Assembly: GCF_910592395.1 (NCBI RefSeq) | Contig: NC_088310.1 | Coordinates: 1,125,501-1,189,500, forward strand | DNA: 64,000 bases | Direction: 5' to 3' | Source of the DNA: Lineus longissimus | Taxonomy: Eukaryota; Nemertea; Pilidiophora; Heteronemertea; Lineidae | Shown here: in pieces, positions 39,142-52,872 of the stretch | Numbering within the stretch: position 1 is the first letter of the stretch | How the letters are laid out: each line of letters begins with the position of its first letter | Made by a program: the position numbers and the translations under genes | Notes under the pieces: generated by a model | Told to the model about the DNA's origin: nothing | The model's database searches: none | What the model saw: the letters and a program-made list of their open reading frames with translations, nothing else

Positions 39142-42100
39142 GAAAGTATAACTCGTTCCTGGTTACAAGTTCGGGCAGTCTGTGACGGCAAGGTCACGGA
39201 GTCCCAAACTTGGGAGTCGAAATGCGAGTAGTCAGTAGTGAGTGAAGTTGGTGCCAAGTCTAATGACTATATTTTACAGCCGCAATAGACCACCTCGTTC
39301 TATTGACCAGCACTTGCTTACAACAGAAAATATGTTGCAGAAACAGCAGACAAATAGAAGTATAAGCACAACTCATGACACTAAACGGTTTTCACTTTGC
39401 TCATACTATTTTCTACAATTGTATTGATCAAGCAGCCATGAAAGACTCGGCGTATCAGATATCTTCTCAATATTTCGCCGTTGTATTGTGCGAGGTGGCT
39501 TGTGTTGGCGGCAGAGAGAAGATGGATGATTAGACGCATCGTGGCGACATGGGGGCATATTGTCTGTTGTCTGCTCTCGTCTAATCAACAGCTGCTCTGG
39601 CTTCTATTGGCCATTTCAGTACAGGAAGCGCACAATCGCAAACTTGTCACAGTCATAGAAACTGCTGGGTGTCGACTATTTGTCTTTTTTTCACAGTTGG
39701 AGAAACTAGAGAGCTTGTGCTTGATAAGAGTCTGATATAGAACCTTTGAGCCAGGGTCCCCTCCCCTCCTATGTGTGGAAACATTCTATTGGTCATTTCA
39801 GGCCAGGAAAACTTGTCACCGTCGCAAAAACATTGATTCTGATTTGATGCGATGGTAGGGGGTGGGTCACACCAATATCTTGTTGGAATCCCAACTGGTC
39901 TATTGTAAACCGCAAAACATCTGCACCAGCTTATTTTACAATTCACAGATTTCTTTGCAAAAGAATTCTGTTTTGGCAGATTATGAAATTTCTGTTGGTT
40001 GTTCCAATCAATAAAAATTTTTAAAGTCAAAGGGTTAAAAAACATTCAATGAGCTGAAAGCCACCAATTCTCATTAGAAGGTAAGCTGAAGAGGTATTCA
40101 GATTCTATTGATACAAAAAAGAACTTTTACAAGAGGTTTGTACCTTGGGAAATCGCAGATGGTGAAATAGCTGATATTGTATCACTTTAGGAAACTTCAC
40201 TGTTCATTGAGAATATTTTTAAAGTGCAATGCTTAGGTTTTGTAAGTTTTGAAAATTTGGAGAGGTCCAGAGTTTTAGATATTTTGAGGACTATATACTA
40301 TAGACTATATACAAGCATATTGGTAAAGGTGATGAATTGAACCCTTAAAATCTCCAGTAAAGACAAGGCAAGATAGGGAAAGAATGCCGATGTGACTCGA
40401 GCATTACTGGACCAGTGTTTTCAGTGGGATCTGTAGCCTGCTTTGGGCCTTGGGGGAGATATATTGATAAAGAAACATCGAAAATCTTATGTCTTCAAAC
40501 AAGTTTAATGCTAAATGGGGTGGGATAGGTTGATGGTGAGGAGACGATTGATGTCATTTACTTGTTGCAAAAAATCAAGGAGTTTATTTTGGGAAAGAGT
40601 TAAAATCAGAGAATCTTCATCAAAAGAACTGATGATAATTATGTGCAGTTCTAACTTCTACGTTCCTTCATGAATAAAAGATAGGGCTCAATATCCTCTA
40701 ACCTAATGTGGATCATAAAATATGCGTCATTAGTAAAAACCATAATCATTGCTGAACAAACATGATATAACATAACCCCATGGTGAATTAAAATGATGAA
40801 AGCAAAACCCAATTCTTAAGCACCATAATAAAAGATAGCCGACATCATTTTGTTGACATTTGCAAAGTTCACCATAGTCGATGGCCATTTGATTGTGTTG
40901 GGAGACAACCTGGCACAATTACTGCTGATAGCAATTGGGTCTTGGAATATTTGAATACATAACTTGCATAAACCAGGCCACGCCAACATTTGCGTCTTTA
41001 ATGTTGTATTTCTGGAGGCGGTCCAAATACTGGAACATCCACTGTGCCTGTATAAGGCCTAGCATATGATAGTAACAGATGTAGGCCTACATCTTGGTAA
41101 TCTGTCTCATCGTGAGCTCGCTTCCCCACACTCTCAGCAAGTACCACGGCGCGAGATAAAACGAGATTGCAGGAAACGTCGTCCCTTAGATCCGAAGCCA
41201 GGCAAAAAGAAGCTGTGTGTTGTTTGTCTAGTGTAATGGCACCCAGGGTGCTTATTGTCCAGTCGATCTCGAACCTGGGTACCATTTGTCGGCACCCAGG
41301 ACGACAACCACCCTTTCAGCCACACTCTCACAAAGATTGAGCTGCCTAATATGGTGGATCCTGGGCCCGGTAGTTAGAGACATTTTGTCCCTTTTCGGCT
41401 GGCTTCAAGTATAAGGGCTTAACTAAAGAAGAACGCAAGCTTTGAACGCTCCTGTCAAGACAAAATAACAGGATGTAGCACATTACCATTATCCCATAAC
41501 CAGAGGTTCAAGCCGTACAAACGTGAGAAAACTACAGATGAAGATGATGAGAACTGCGTAATTGCTCAATCGCAAGATGGCCGCTTCCGACTGTAGCTAT
41601 GGCAGACACATACAGCAATCACCATTTCTTACTGTAATAATGGTAATTAGGTGTTATTATCTTCATACCAGCATCTACAAGTGCAACTCAAGGGTACAGC
41701 AAATTGTGGTAGATCCTGAATCATTATGGCGTGTTCGCAATAAATAACTAATCGTCAGATAATAACATCGGTTGTTCTATCGTTGACCCTAATACGCAGC
41801 AAGAGAAATTGTCAGTAAGTGGATGAGAAAAGTACACCAACAATTGTCTTTCAAGAGATGTCTGGTTTGCCGATTTATGTCAACTTGTTCTTGTATTGTG
41901 TATAAAGTCAGCATGTCGATGAAATCTTTAAAAAAACCATTGACAGTGAAGCCAAAAGTCATGTGAATCTTTCACCAACTGGGAAGTCAAAGCCTCAAGT
42001 CAGTTTTTCAACTGGTTACATGACTTTCGATGTAAGCAACATTATATCGAGGAAGAGTTTACAGATGCAATCAGAATAGCAGTAGACTTTAAAGGGAGAG

Positions 42101-44605
42101 TGTTTTAAGATAATGCTGGGCTGGCTCTGTTGATAGTTAGATCAGCCCAGTAAAGAGGGTAGGTCTTTGTTGCCTCAGAAAGTGAACAGTAACATCCCTG
42201 GGCAGACGTTGTACTGTTTGATACACTTCTGGATGTATACCTTAAAGCATCATCTTCACAAGATCTCTGCAATTTCGTTTAGTGCCGGCCTGTCGTTATC
42301 TCTACTCTCCTTCTTCAGCGTCCGCCATTGGGGTGGGAAAACCAGGTCAGCGTATAGATGCAATCCTGTGCCATTCAATCCATATTGCAGAAACCTTAAA
42401 TCAGCTACTGGATGGTATCTTTCGTCAATAATCATGCCTCATAAAAAAGGAATCAAATATTTTGATGAAACACCATATAATCACACAGTGATGAAATCAG
42501 CTTATTTTCTAACCACAAGAAAATACGTTTATCCATCAATTACTGTTGATACGATCATCTACCAATTTACAGCGGCATAACTTAGCTAAATAATATTCTT
42601 TCTTTAATCACTCAATTACTTGAGTTCAAGGCTTGTCTCCAGCCACAAATTGTTACTAATCTCCTTGATATTCGTTAACCAATTACTTGAAGTATACACG
42701 AAAACCAATTCTTAACAGATATTGCTTCAGCAGGTTTCCCTTAGTCGATCAATTATCAAAATAACACCATCGACCATAACTATTTTTCACCCGTCATCAT
42801 TATCACACGATCGATGTATTTCCTTAGCGCTATTTTCTTAAATCTCGCTATTACAGAAATGAAAAAGACCACCGATTCACTAAATAAACCCTATCCATTA
42901 TTACCATCAATGATGAGATATCATCAAAACTTATTTCTTTTTTCTCCTAAAACATCACTTTAAACTCCTTGGGTGGATTTGCCCAAGTCCTTCAATTATC
43001 AAATTCATAGGAGACAGATTAGGCTATATCCCTCTTAAGCCTTCGATATAATTCTTGGGACGGTATCTTAGAAATGTATCTTCTAATCAACTGCCAGTGG
43101 ATAAAAAGACATGCAGGTTGATCCGTGTAATAAGTGGACATGAGATTTAACCCTTAAAGAACAAGGGCCGGACAAATATTAGTCATTTAAAGGAGAAGAA
43201 AAGATCTTGAGAGGTGGTCTTCTAGCAGAATGTTGATTAGAGGTATTCCTGTACCAAAGTCACACCAATCTTTACTAGAATTCTGATAACTGATCATTCT
43301 GTCACGGCATACTTTCTTTCGACACAGCTATCATGCATGTCTTTCTCAATCCTGTAACGTAGCAATAAAGAAAACAGAATGGTAAGAAGTGTCTGGTCCT
43401 CTAACCGAAGGACAATTATCTTCTACTCCCCCCCAAAATTGAGGCATATGTCACATTGTTTTGATGTCATTACACCATTTCATCACAAGATCGCTTCCCC
43501 AAGTTTTGAGATGTGTAATGTTATGGTCAACCTGCTCATGGAGCTTTTACACCATTTAGTCTTGAAGCTGGTGAAGTTATGACATAGTATTAAGTTGTCA
43601 CTGTCATTTCTCCTTCATCTTATTTGATTTCCATACATGTTTTATTCATGATTCTAACAGTAATAAGAGGATCTCATCTTGAGTCATTTCTTAATATTAG
43701 AAGGTGCTTAAGACAAGATTAAAGCGTAATGAAACAGAACTTAGAAATAACCTTTGGAATGAATCCGACGTTTTGTGGCTTTCAAATATCTTGTGTGCAA
43801 TTAAAGTGATCTTATAATTAATGCTTTTCTATGAATTAAACATCTTGTGGTTCTGATGTATTCAGCTGATTCACAATTAATGGCCAAGGGAGAGACTTAT
43901 ATCTATGCAGATATCAACCGCTGTTCTGGTAAAGTAATATGCCTTGCCATAGAAGCATTCTGTCTGTCTTCTTTGAGGGAATTTCATCTGTATCTGTGTC
44001 AAAAGGTTTAGATTCTTGCTTTGCTTAGCCATTTAAGGCGTGCCATACCTATGATGACTGCAAAAGGGTCCTGTAGTGTATGATTGAAACATGCTAGATT
44101 GTGTATTGTGTATGCGGATGTTGAATATGGTAAAGAATGCTTCTTTTGGAGAGGATGGCCGCCAGAATATAAGATGGACACCTGAATCCAACATTAACAA
44201 ATTACCTTTTGTTTTAAGTACTAGAAAGATCTTTCTTACATGGTTCTCCAGATACCCATCGGAAAGTCCTTCATCGCCAAGCCAGCACATCTATTTGCGT
44301 TTGAATTCAGTCATTGGCCACATCGTCCCTGATGATTGCTCCCGAGAGCTATCAGTATAAATAGCTCATACTGATCAGTGTGCCCGAAGCTATCGTCTCC
44401 CTCCCATCTACCACCTAATCATATCTTCCTCTAAAACTAATTATATTCATAGAAACTGCCATCTCAATCGACACCAGGTTATGTGCAGCGTTCGAATCTT
44501 AAATTGAAAAGTTGTGGTAATTATGACATTAAGTTACACCTTGCCTCCTTAATGTGCGTTCATATGGAAATAGTGACAACTCACAAAGTGGAAAGTAATT
44601 CTTTG
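39142..44605. other. Intergenic desert
   Basis: No supported gene. GGCACCCAGG occurs twice around 41237-41300 with the complementary CCTGGGT between, making a local inverted repeat. The frames at 39653-40045 and 42167-42580 have no recognisable content. Confidence 0.55.
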
Positions 44606-44835
44606 ATATGAGATGTTGATGGCGAATATCACTCACTTCTCAAGCTTGTAATCACTTGATATGCTGATACTCGCTGCTGTGTTTTCTTCTCAAGAACTTC
44701 AGGCGGTTATTGTCTGTACAACAAAACTCGTCAGAAGTACCCAGGTATGTTGAGATGTTGATGGTGCCAAGTATGGTTAAATCTAATCTTTGATAGATTG
44801 GGCTTATCACTCACTTCTCAAGCTTGTAATCACCA
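44606..44835. repeat. Diverged ~178-bp tandem duplication that leads into the 46-bp array
   Basis: A 28-bp stretch including ATCACTCACTTCTCAAGCTT is identical at 44628-44655 and 44806-44833. AGATGTTGATGG also occurs near 44.61 and 44.75 kb. The second copy runs directly into unit 1 of the array, so the array appears to have grown from the right end of this duplication. Confidence 0.75.
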
Positions 44836-45797
44836 CAAAGATATGCAGTGCTGTTTGGTTGAATCAAACTTGTAATCACCTCAAAGATATGCAGTGCTGT
44901 TTGGTTGAATCAAACTTGTAATCACCTCAAAGATATGCAGTGCTGTTTGGTTGAATCAAACTTGTAATCACCTCAAAGATATGCAGTGCTGTTTGGTTGA
45001 ATCAAACTTGTAATCACCTCAAAGATATGCAGTGCTGTTTGGTTGAATCAAACTTGTAATCACCTCAAAGATATGCAGTGCTGTTTGGTTGAATCAAACT
45101 TGTAATCACCTCAAAGATATGCAGTGCTGTTTGGTTGAATCAAATTTGTAATCACCTCAAAGATATGCAGTGCTGTTTGGTTTAGAATCAAACTTGTAAT
45201 CACCTCAAAGATATGCAGTGCTGTTTGGTTGAATCAAACTTGTAATCACCTCAAAGATATGCAGTGCTGTTTGGTAGAATCAAACTTGTAATCACCTCAA
45301 AGATATGCAGTGCTGTTTGGTTGAATCAAACTTGTAATCACCTCAAAGATATGCAGTGCTGTTTGGTTGAATCAAACTTGTAATCACCTCAAAGATATGC
45401 AGTGCTGTTTGGTTGAATCAAATTTGTAATCACCTCAAAGATATGCAGTGCTGTTTGGTAGAATCAAACTTGTAATCACCTCAAAGATATGCAGTGCTGT
45501 TTGGTTGAATCAAACTTGTAATCACCTCAAAGATATGCAGTGCTGTTTGGTTTAGAATCAAACTTGTAATCACCTCAAAGATATGCAGTGCTGTTTGGTT
45601 GAATCAAACTTGTAATCACCTCAAAGATATGCAGTGCTGTTTGGTAGAATCAAACTTGTAATCACCTCAAAGATATGCAGTGCTGTTTGGTTGAATCAAA
45701 CTTGTAATCACCTCAAAGATATGCAGTGCTGTTTGGTTGAATCAAACTTGTAATCACCTCAAAGATATGCAGTGCTGTTTGGTTGAATCAAACTTGT
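44823..45797. repeat. 46-bp minisatellite, 21 copies
   Basis: The unit contains CTTGTAATCACCTCAAAGAT then ATGCAGTGCTGTTTGGTTGA. Copies are nearly identical, indicating recent expansion or strong homogenisation. Rare variants are TTTAGAATC (units 8 and 16, 2 bp longer), TAGAATC (10, 14, 18) and AAATTTG (7, 13). Units 8-12 and 16-20 have the same variant order. The first unit has CACCACAAAG instead of CACCTCAAAG and lies next to the older duplication at 44.6-44.8 kb, the likely source. Confidence 0.97.
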
Positions 45798-47445
45798 ACT
45801 AAATTTATAGAAGCCATTTGAAACTGTGTGCAATACACCCTTACGAGAAATACAATGAAAATATCTTTGATTACCCAGACTTATAAATACATCAGTCTCT
45901 TTACGTATCTTTCAGAAAGTGTTTACCCTAATTGTTTGTTATGTCTTTTGAGAGCGCCACATATACCATTCTTTGTTCTTTATTTCTTTGTCGGATCCTT
46001 CTAGAAATATCTCTAATATCGTTTATATCAAACAGTGATGTTCGCATTGATTGCATTGTATTGAAAGCTTGAGATTTTCAGATATTGATGACAAGACATA
46101 AAAAGGTCTCTCTGTGCTTAAAGGTGCGATGCACTATGTTAGAAGGAGCGGTTTAGCAGTTCTTTGTTCTGTTTAACCCTTTAGTTACAGTGGAAATTGA
46201 ATTTGTCCCAATGCAGTTCCATAGCTAGGGGTGATGCCCCTCCCCCTTCGTCATCTCCATGGATTTTAGAATATCAACCCCAAACATGCTGCGATGTCCT
46301 AGAATTGTTGATTAATTCTTTACTGCATTCTGGAATGACATGATCACCTGTTGATAAAGGCAACCTACGCAGGTTATGACTTCGGAATAGCTCATGATAT
46401 ATTCATTGGCGGCTGACTTTTGTGAAGTGACTCGGCCATGAAGAGATGCGCCTTTAATCATCGATTGCAATATATGACAAGATAATGGTGATGAATTATA
46501 GATGAGATCATCTCCGGGTGAATACTAATGGCTAGGGTATATACTTAGGAGGTGTGCATGGTGAATGGTGGTGATGTCGACGGGGAGGGGGGGGGGCACA
46601 GGTTTTAGTTGAAAGGAAACACGTAGTGATGATGGAGTTAGGCAGGTCAGAATTGAGAAGAAAGTCAGTATTGTGCTTGAAGTATGTTAACAAGTTATGG
46701 GGGGGGGGGGAGGGATGGAGGAAGGTAATCGAAAGGTTTGGAAGAGTTAGACAACTTCTTTGCCAGCAACATGGGTAGAATTTTAGGGCCAGGAAGACCA
46801 ATCGTTGGGTGGCAGATACTATTCCCATCTCTCTCTAACAAAGTGTGTATTTCTGTCCCTCTATAGTACAGTAGCATTACTTATTCATCTTCAACAGCAG
46901 CTCGGCTAACAAACCAATTCCATACATTTTGTCTTCGAGGCATAACTTTATTCATAGAAATAATAATAAAGTATTCTGTCTCATCATATAAAAGAGGCCG
47001 ACACATTTTCATATTCAAACATGAGCGATTTTGATGTGAAATTCATGATTTCATCAGAATGAGAGAAACATTTAATATTCTATCCTACGTGCTTTTATTC
47101 TAGGTCACAAGGAGAGCATGATTAGACATAAATTGATATATTTGTGCATTTACATATAGGAGCACAAAGTAGGCTGGTCCGGGGTGGATCTTCGTTGCTT
47201 ACATGTCTTTCTGACAGGTTTGGGTCTGATGTTTGGATGGAGAATCACACTATTGCATCATGGCACACTAGGCTTGAGGTTGCAGTGTCACTCCAATAAT
47301 CTCAACTCTGTCGGTCTGGTCACCTCTTGTAATACATTACATAACAAATTGGTCAATACTGTCTAGAGATATTGGCTTCACCCATGGAGGTACATCACTT
47401 AGGAGTTCTGTACTCGAGAGCATGTCATATAGTAGAACCTCTCAT
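45798..47445. other. Intergenic
   Basis: Two G-rich runs (about 46580 and 46699) produce proline-rich artificial frames on the minus strand (46532-46828). Nothing else recognised. Confidence 0.55.
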
Positions 47446-47623
47446 CAGTAGAACCTCTCTATTGAGGACACCGTCGGGACTGACAAGTGCAGTCCTTAAT
47501 AGAGAGGTGTCCTGATTAGAGAGGTCAAATTGAATGGAAACCACCCCTTTGGGACCAAAACTAGTGTCCTTAATAGAGAGGTTGTCCTTAGTAGAGAGGT
47601 GTCCGTTAAGGGAGGTTCCACTG
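47446..47623. mobile_element. Pogo/Tigger-like MITE, 178 bp
   Basis: The left end is CAGTAGAACCTCTCTATTGA and the right end, read inward, is CAGTGGAACCTCCCTTAACG; both are followed by GGACACC, forming ~27-bp imperfect terminal inverted repeats. TA follows the right end. The motif (C)CTCTCTATTAAGGACA recurs inside several times in both orientations. A second start-like motif, TAGTAGAACCTCTC, lies just left at 47430-47443. There is no transposase, so it would be mobilised in trans. The pogo assignment rests on terminus wording from memory. Confidence 0.75.
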
Positions 47624-50600
47624 TATTGGCCCTTTTTGCAATGGTGGCTGGCGATTTTATCCCGTTCTATGTGTGAGCTCACTGAAACTTTGAAGAACAT
47701 CTATCTCATTCATTATTTGATTGTGCTATGAGGTGGACTTATACATAGTCTACTGTCATGACTGCAGTCTATGCATGTTGTATATGAATAACTCCATGCC
47801 CTTTCACTTTCCTCTTTAATCGAAGCAGGTGTAATGCTTGGTTTACAGCTTGCTCAAGGACATTTAGATACTTTTCACCACTTATTAAAATGTATTAAAC
47901 TCATGAATTATAAAGCTGCCTGCCAGCTTGTCTCATATATATATTTTTGTGTTTGTTTCATATATGAAACTGTGCATACCCTTGGATTCCATTGTCAGCT
48001 ACTGCACTCATATTCACATCATTGTCTGACATTGGCATCATTATATATTTCAGCGTTTCCTCATATGGTTCTTGATTATCTTGCTGTAAATGGTGGTTAT
48101 ATCATTTTCCCAGTATACCCTGCCTAATTTCCAATCCGCTGATATTTGCAAGAGAGTCTACACACCTCAAACAGCGGATGAGAAAGCGAATGACAGATTA
48201 CCCGCCGGGGAATAGGCGACCAAACAATTAGCCCTCGCAACGTGATTAATTTACTTTAAGCTTTCATGGTTGGTAACTTTTCAACTCCATAAAAATGATA
48301 TTATATTACTTGACAAAGAAGATGTCGGCTGCCCATATGGATCCCGGCAATAAAAGCATCCCTTTCATTGACAAATTTGAGACATGCTTGTCCATTGGAT
48401 ATCAATTATTTACAACTTCTTTCTAGTTTTCGATTGGGATTGTTGCCGGTTGGTGCTCCTTGTCAGTTAATTCATTAGCATAGGCAGTTCAAATTAAATT
48501 CTTGTCTTCTTGAAGTCAGCAGTTCACTTAAATTTCTAATCTGAAAGACGCTGTCATCAAGTTGTTTTCATGTTGAATGGGTTCATTGACTTGAGAAAAA
48601 AATCCTTTTGTTTGTTCTATCTTGATTTGAATTCAGAAAATGTGTTAAAGAGAATTCCATTTGAGGTCGAGCCGACCGAAATCAACCCTCGATGAATTTA
48701 TTACCGTGCAGTTCATCATGCCGTCCGTTGACAGTTTCCAACAAGAAGGTCTGGTTAATGATCTTATACTTAAGTAGAAAACAAGAAGTTACATGATCAG
48801 AAGCTAACCCCTAATTTCGTTTGGCCTTAATGACGCCAAGCATCAAACAGAATACTAGCACTAAAGAGATACGCTAGCTGGTACCATTATACAGATTGAA
48901 GCCTTTCATGCCTGACTAACCTCCCAACTTTTGTCATCATTTTCATTGCATTGCTCACTCTAGCGTGACCATTTGACTCTTGCCATGTTTGTCGTAAAAC
49001 TATTGTCAAGACTTATGTCACATCATCAGGTATTCTCCCCGAGAGACGGTCGGTCCAGTCACCAGTCACAAGTTTTGTTGCGGCACCCGCTGCTGAGTGT
49101 GCCCCGTCATTCTCAAGTGGTGCGTATCATTCGATGGAGTGGTGCAGCTCGGCTTATGTTATCATGGAAGCCCATCATAGTATTTTATCAAAGTTAATTT
49201 TTTCAAGCCGGTGTGACAGCGGATATAGTCCCCCTGGAGTCATAGTCCGGTAGCATTGTATTTGATCAATTAAGCAGCATGATCTATTGTACCGCTCACC
49301 CTAACCAAAACATTTAGCAATGCGGGCTATTGTTACACGGACTATCAGCCCTAGGACTGCTATCCCTTGCACACCGGTATTCAACTTTTCACAAGAGGTT
49401 CTATCAAGAAACATAGGGAGAAACCACAGCTCTCATTCTGGGAGCAGGGATCTAGGCCAGGTTACACCTCCTGCTCCAGTCAGTGAGTTGTAGCTGATGT
49501 CATGTCTTAACTAATGATATCTTCTACGATCTGCTAGTGCAAACAAGGAGTTGGGACTCATTATTTGTTTCCTTCATATCAAATATAAAAAGGTACATGG
49601 CTGGTGATTCAGATCCAGGTGGGTTAAAATCATGCCAGCCTTCACTGATGTCCCGGTTGTCTCCTATACCATCTACGCAGTAAAGATATGATATAAAAGC
49701 ACATGCTATTCCCCAAGCAAGTTAATGTTTAAGCAGGTGGCGGTAATGACTAAGGCAAGTTGATCATGTTTTCATGAATTTGAGAATAATCTTCAGATAT
49801 CTATGCAGCCAGTTCTATCAATTCAACTTTTATGTGTTCAGCATATTCATGACTTCAAGTTTGGAATGAGCTCAAAGTGGATTTATTTGAAAGACTTTCA
49901 TGCAATCAGCAACCTGTTGTTGTCGATAATTGATTTTCTTGTCTGCTTGGTCACTGAAAATGTATTCGGTGTTTTGCCTGCTCACGCTGTGAGTGAGAGT
50001 CTTGAACAAGTACCAACCAGGTGTCTGGCTTCAAACATCAGCTGACTCGATCACTTTTCATCTCAAATCATCCCTCACCGAATTAAACGTATTTAAATAA
50101 GTATCTCGTTGCTTGCAGTGGAAATCTAATAGAATTTGAGGACTTAATTTCGTTTCACTTGTGAAGAGGATATAACTTCAGTAACAAGTCCGAGCTGTAC
50201 AAAAGAGGGAGTTAGTGGTCTAGATCTATCACTGTTCAAGTGGCTTTGCATGGCGTGTGCCCCTACATCGTAAAATACCCGACGAAAGGAACAGGAAGAA
50301 ATGACAAGGCCTACTTCAGCAAGTCGGAACCCAGGGTTTCCATCATATGTTTATTCAAGTGTTACCTCCATATGGTGTAACACGTCAAAGATAAGAACGG
50401 TGATGCCATTGTTTTGTATTGGGGGTACTCTGGCCAGACGATGTGTGATCAATGCATCTTGTAAAGAAATAAGAACATATGCTGATGGAAAGTGAGGGGA
50501 ACATGTGGTCAAGTGATTCACCCAATCCACTTCAGCGTCACTTTCCTGGACTTGAGATTCGGCCGTAATTGATTTCACTAAAGGTCTTGACGGAACAACA

Positions 50601-52009
50601 TCCCGTAGTCAACTCTTCAACAATACCTCCATTGTCAACGCACAAACACGACAGACTGTCTAACTTGTGTATAGCCTCTATTGCCAAACCTAGTTATATG
50701 TACAGTTTTGAATGAATATCAGCTGCGATGTCTATATTTCTGAATGCAAAAAACTGCAAGTCATCCCTTTATGAAACTCTCTACTAAAAAAGAGTGACAT
50801 TACCTCGTGAAATTAAACCCTGGCCCACGTATATGTCCTCTAATACGTGTCTCTGTTATCCTGTATCTTTAGTAAGTGTCCACCGGCCCATGTCCAGCTC
50901 GATTGACCGCTGATACACCCTCCATTTTCTCCCAATGAAATTATCTCCTTGATCGCTAAGTATCCACATAGTGATTCACGAGAAGCATCGCTTGATACGT
51001 CTCGGGATGTTAAAGACTATCAATAGCAGCTATAAGCTGATGACAAGTGTCATTTCCTTGTTGGTGGTAAGCTTCATTGGGTTTCTACAACCCAAAGAGC
51101 CTCTTCATATCAGAACTGGTCGACTATCAATGTGATGATGCGAGGAACAATAGTTATGACAGCGACTCAGACGAAGCAAGATCACTGCGGCTTTCCCTGA
51201 AGGAGGCGAGGCTTGTAAGATCGGTACACGGCGCGGTCGTCTCCCAGGGAGATCAAGACGCGTCGAGAGCAAGTGATCATCAATTGGCCACTTCAGCTTG
51301 AGCCGCGGTCGCAAGAGAATGGAATGGTACATTCAATTTATAGATCAACACAGCACATCCTTCTGAATCATAAGTCGGCCGAGCGTTATTGCTTCGGGAC
51401 CTCGGGGGTACATTCTTTTGAGTACACTGTCTAATGATTCTCATACGTCTCATCATGTTTATGAGTTAAGTGGTCTGGGGAGATGGTAGCTTGGCTGCGG
51501 GAGATGATAGAATAGATCCGTGGACTGAGTCGGCCACCAGATGCAAACTGGCATTTTCTTGATATTTATGGTTCGTCTCATTCTAATCAAACTGGACAGG
51601 TTCCGCCGTGGTCAATATGATTAGAGAATAAACGAGGATGCGGATATAAGATGAACGCGGCCTCCTGGGAACACGGCGCACACAACCATAACTCCATATT
51701 GCGGAGAGAAACTCCTTTTATCGTAAATTACTTTAGTGTGTTTCCACGCGAGATCACATGATCGCCGGCTCTAAGTGGTTTTAAAGTGGCAAGAGACTGT
51801 GGACCTTTTCCTTGTCATTCTTAATGCTAAATGAAATTCACTCTTGCTTAATTTGGTAAATCGTATTGCAGTGATCCATTTCGCTCTATATTCTATCATG
51901 ATAATTCAATATATGCTCCCGTTCAACGAAGTTGTTGGTGGGGGGCCGGGGGGGGGGGGGGCATCATGCTCTTGGTTGGTTTTCACCACGTCGACCACAA
52001 TGTCTATGT
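47624..52009. other. Intergenic desert
   Basis: No supported gene. 50.9-51.8 kb is less AT-rich and motif-dense. A frame at 51077-51301 (acidic SYDSDSDEARS stretch) has no methionine and only a TTG start, so it could at most be an internal exon. A G-run lies at 51939-51961. Confidence 0.55.
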
Positions 52010-52262
52010 TTCAAGTCGCTGCTAGAAAGTGTTTCCAGTAAGTGATAGACAGTGTTTCAGTGTGATGCTTGAATCAATACAGGTGGTGATAGAAAGTGTG
52101 ACTACATGTACTGTAAAGTGTTTAAGGAGCTGCTAGAAAGTGCCTTAAGGAGCTCCAAGGAAGTGACACAAGAGCTTCTAGGAAGTGTTTCAGTGAGCTG
52201 CCAGAGAGTATATCTGGAAAGTGTGTCAGGTAACTTCTAGAAAGTGTTTCACCGAGCTGCTG
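52010..52262. repeat. Degenerate short tandem repeat (GCTGCTAGAAAGTG type)
   Basis: GCTGCTAGAAAGTG or close variants (GAGCTTCTAGGAAGTG, AACTTCTAGAAAGTG, GAGCTGCCAGAGAGT) recur at irregular ~25-35 bp spacing. It looks like an old minisatellite broken by substitutions and indels. The minus frame at 52122-52367 reflects it (SLTHFPD, SLKHFLEA, SLRHFLAA). Confidence 0.7.
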
Positions 52263-52872
52263 GCCACAATGTCTTTCAGGAGAAGCGACAAAGAGAACAA
52301 TATCACATGAAGCCACAAAATCTCTTCCAAGAGTAGCGACAAGAACCCACATATCCGGGGTGCACATTCAACGTCTATAAAATCACCTGTAGCTCGTACA
52401 AAAGCTTGTGCAGTTTCAAATTTTGACCTGAGTTTATAAACACACCAACCTTTAAATCACCATTGTCCTTGCTTCTGAAGGCAAATCTCAAATGAAGATT
52501 AGGTCTATGTTTGGTCAATAGCGATGGAGTTTTGAAGTATTGCCTGTGGACATTCCAGGGTAGAATACTGACCTTAGAGACAGGAGCTGAACGCCAAGTA
52601 GAGTTGTGCCTGAAGACAGTACTCGAAGTCGTTTCTATGTAGTTTTAGATCATAGTACATCACCTGAGGCTTGGCTTGTGGGATGAGCACCAACCTGACA
52701 CCCGTGTTTGGACAAAAGAGTTGTATTTTTAATTTGAGAGGATCTAATGCGGGTACATCATCAGGTGTTTGTCTCGGGACCCGCTCTTCATTATAACTCG
52801 GCAAACAATCATAGAAAAACATACCAAAGATAGTTATTAACTAAGGTTGGCCAAAGATGCTTTCGATGTCTG

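Noticed and set aside
38573-45797. Regularly spaced repeats considered as a CRISPR array
   Set aside because: The units are directly tandem with no unique spacers, and the DNA is from an animal genome.
46532-46877. Proline-rich minus frames
   Set aside because: Produced by G-runs on the plus strand; frames disagree and have no conserved features.
51077-51332. Overlapping frames on both strands in a less AT-rich block, one with SYDSDSDEARS
   Set aside because: No methionine start, no convincing splice sites, no known domain; composition alone explains the openness.
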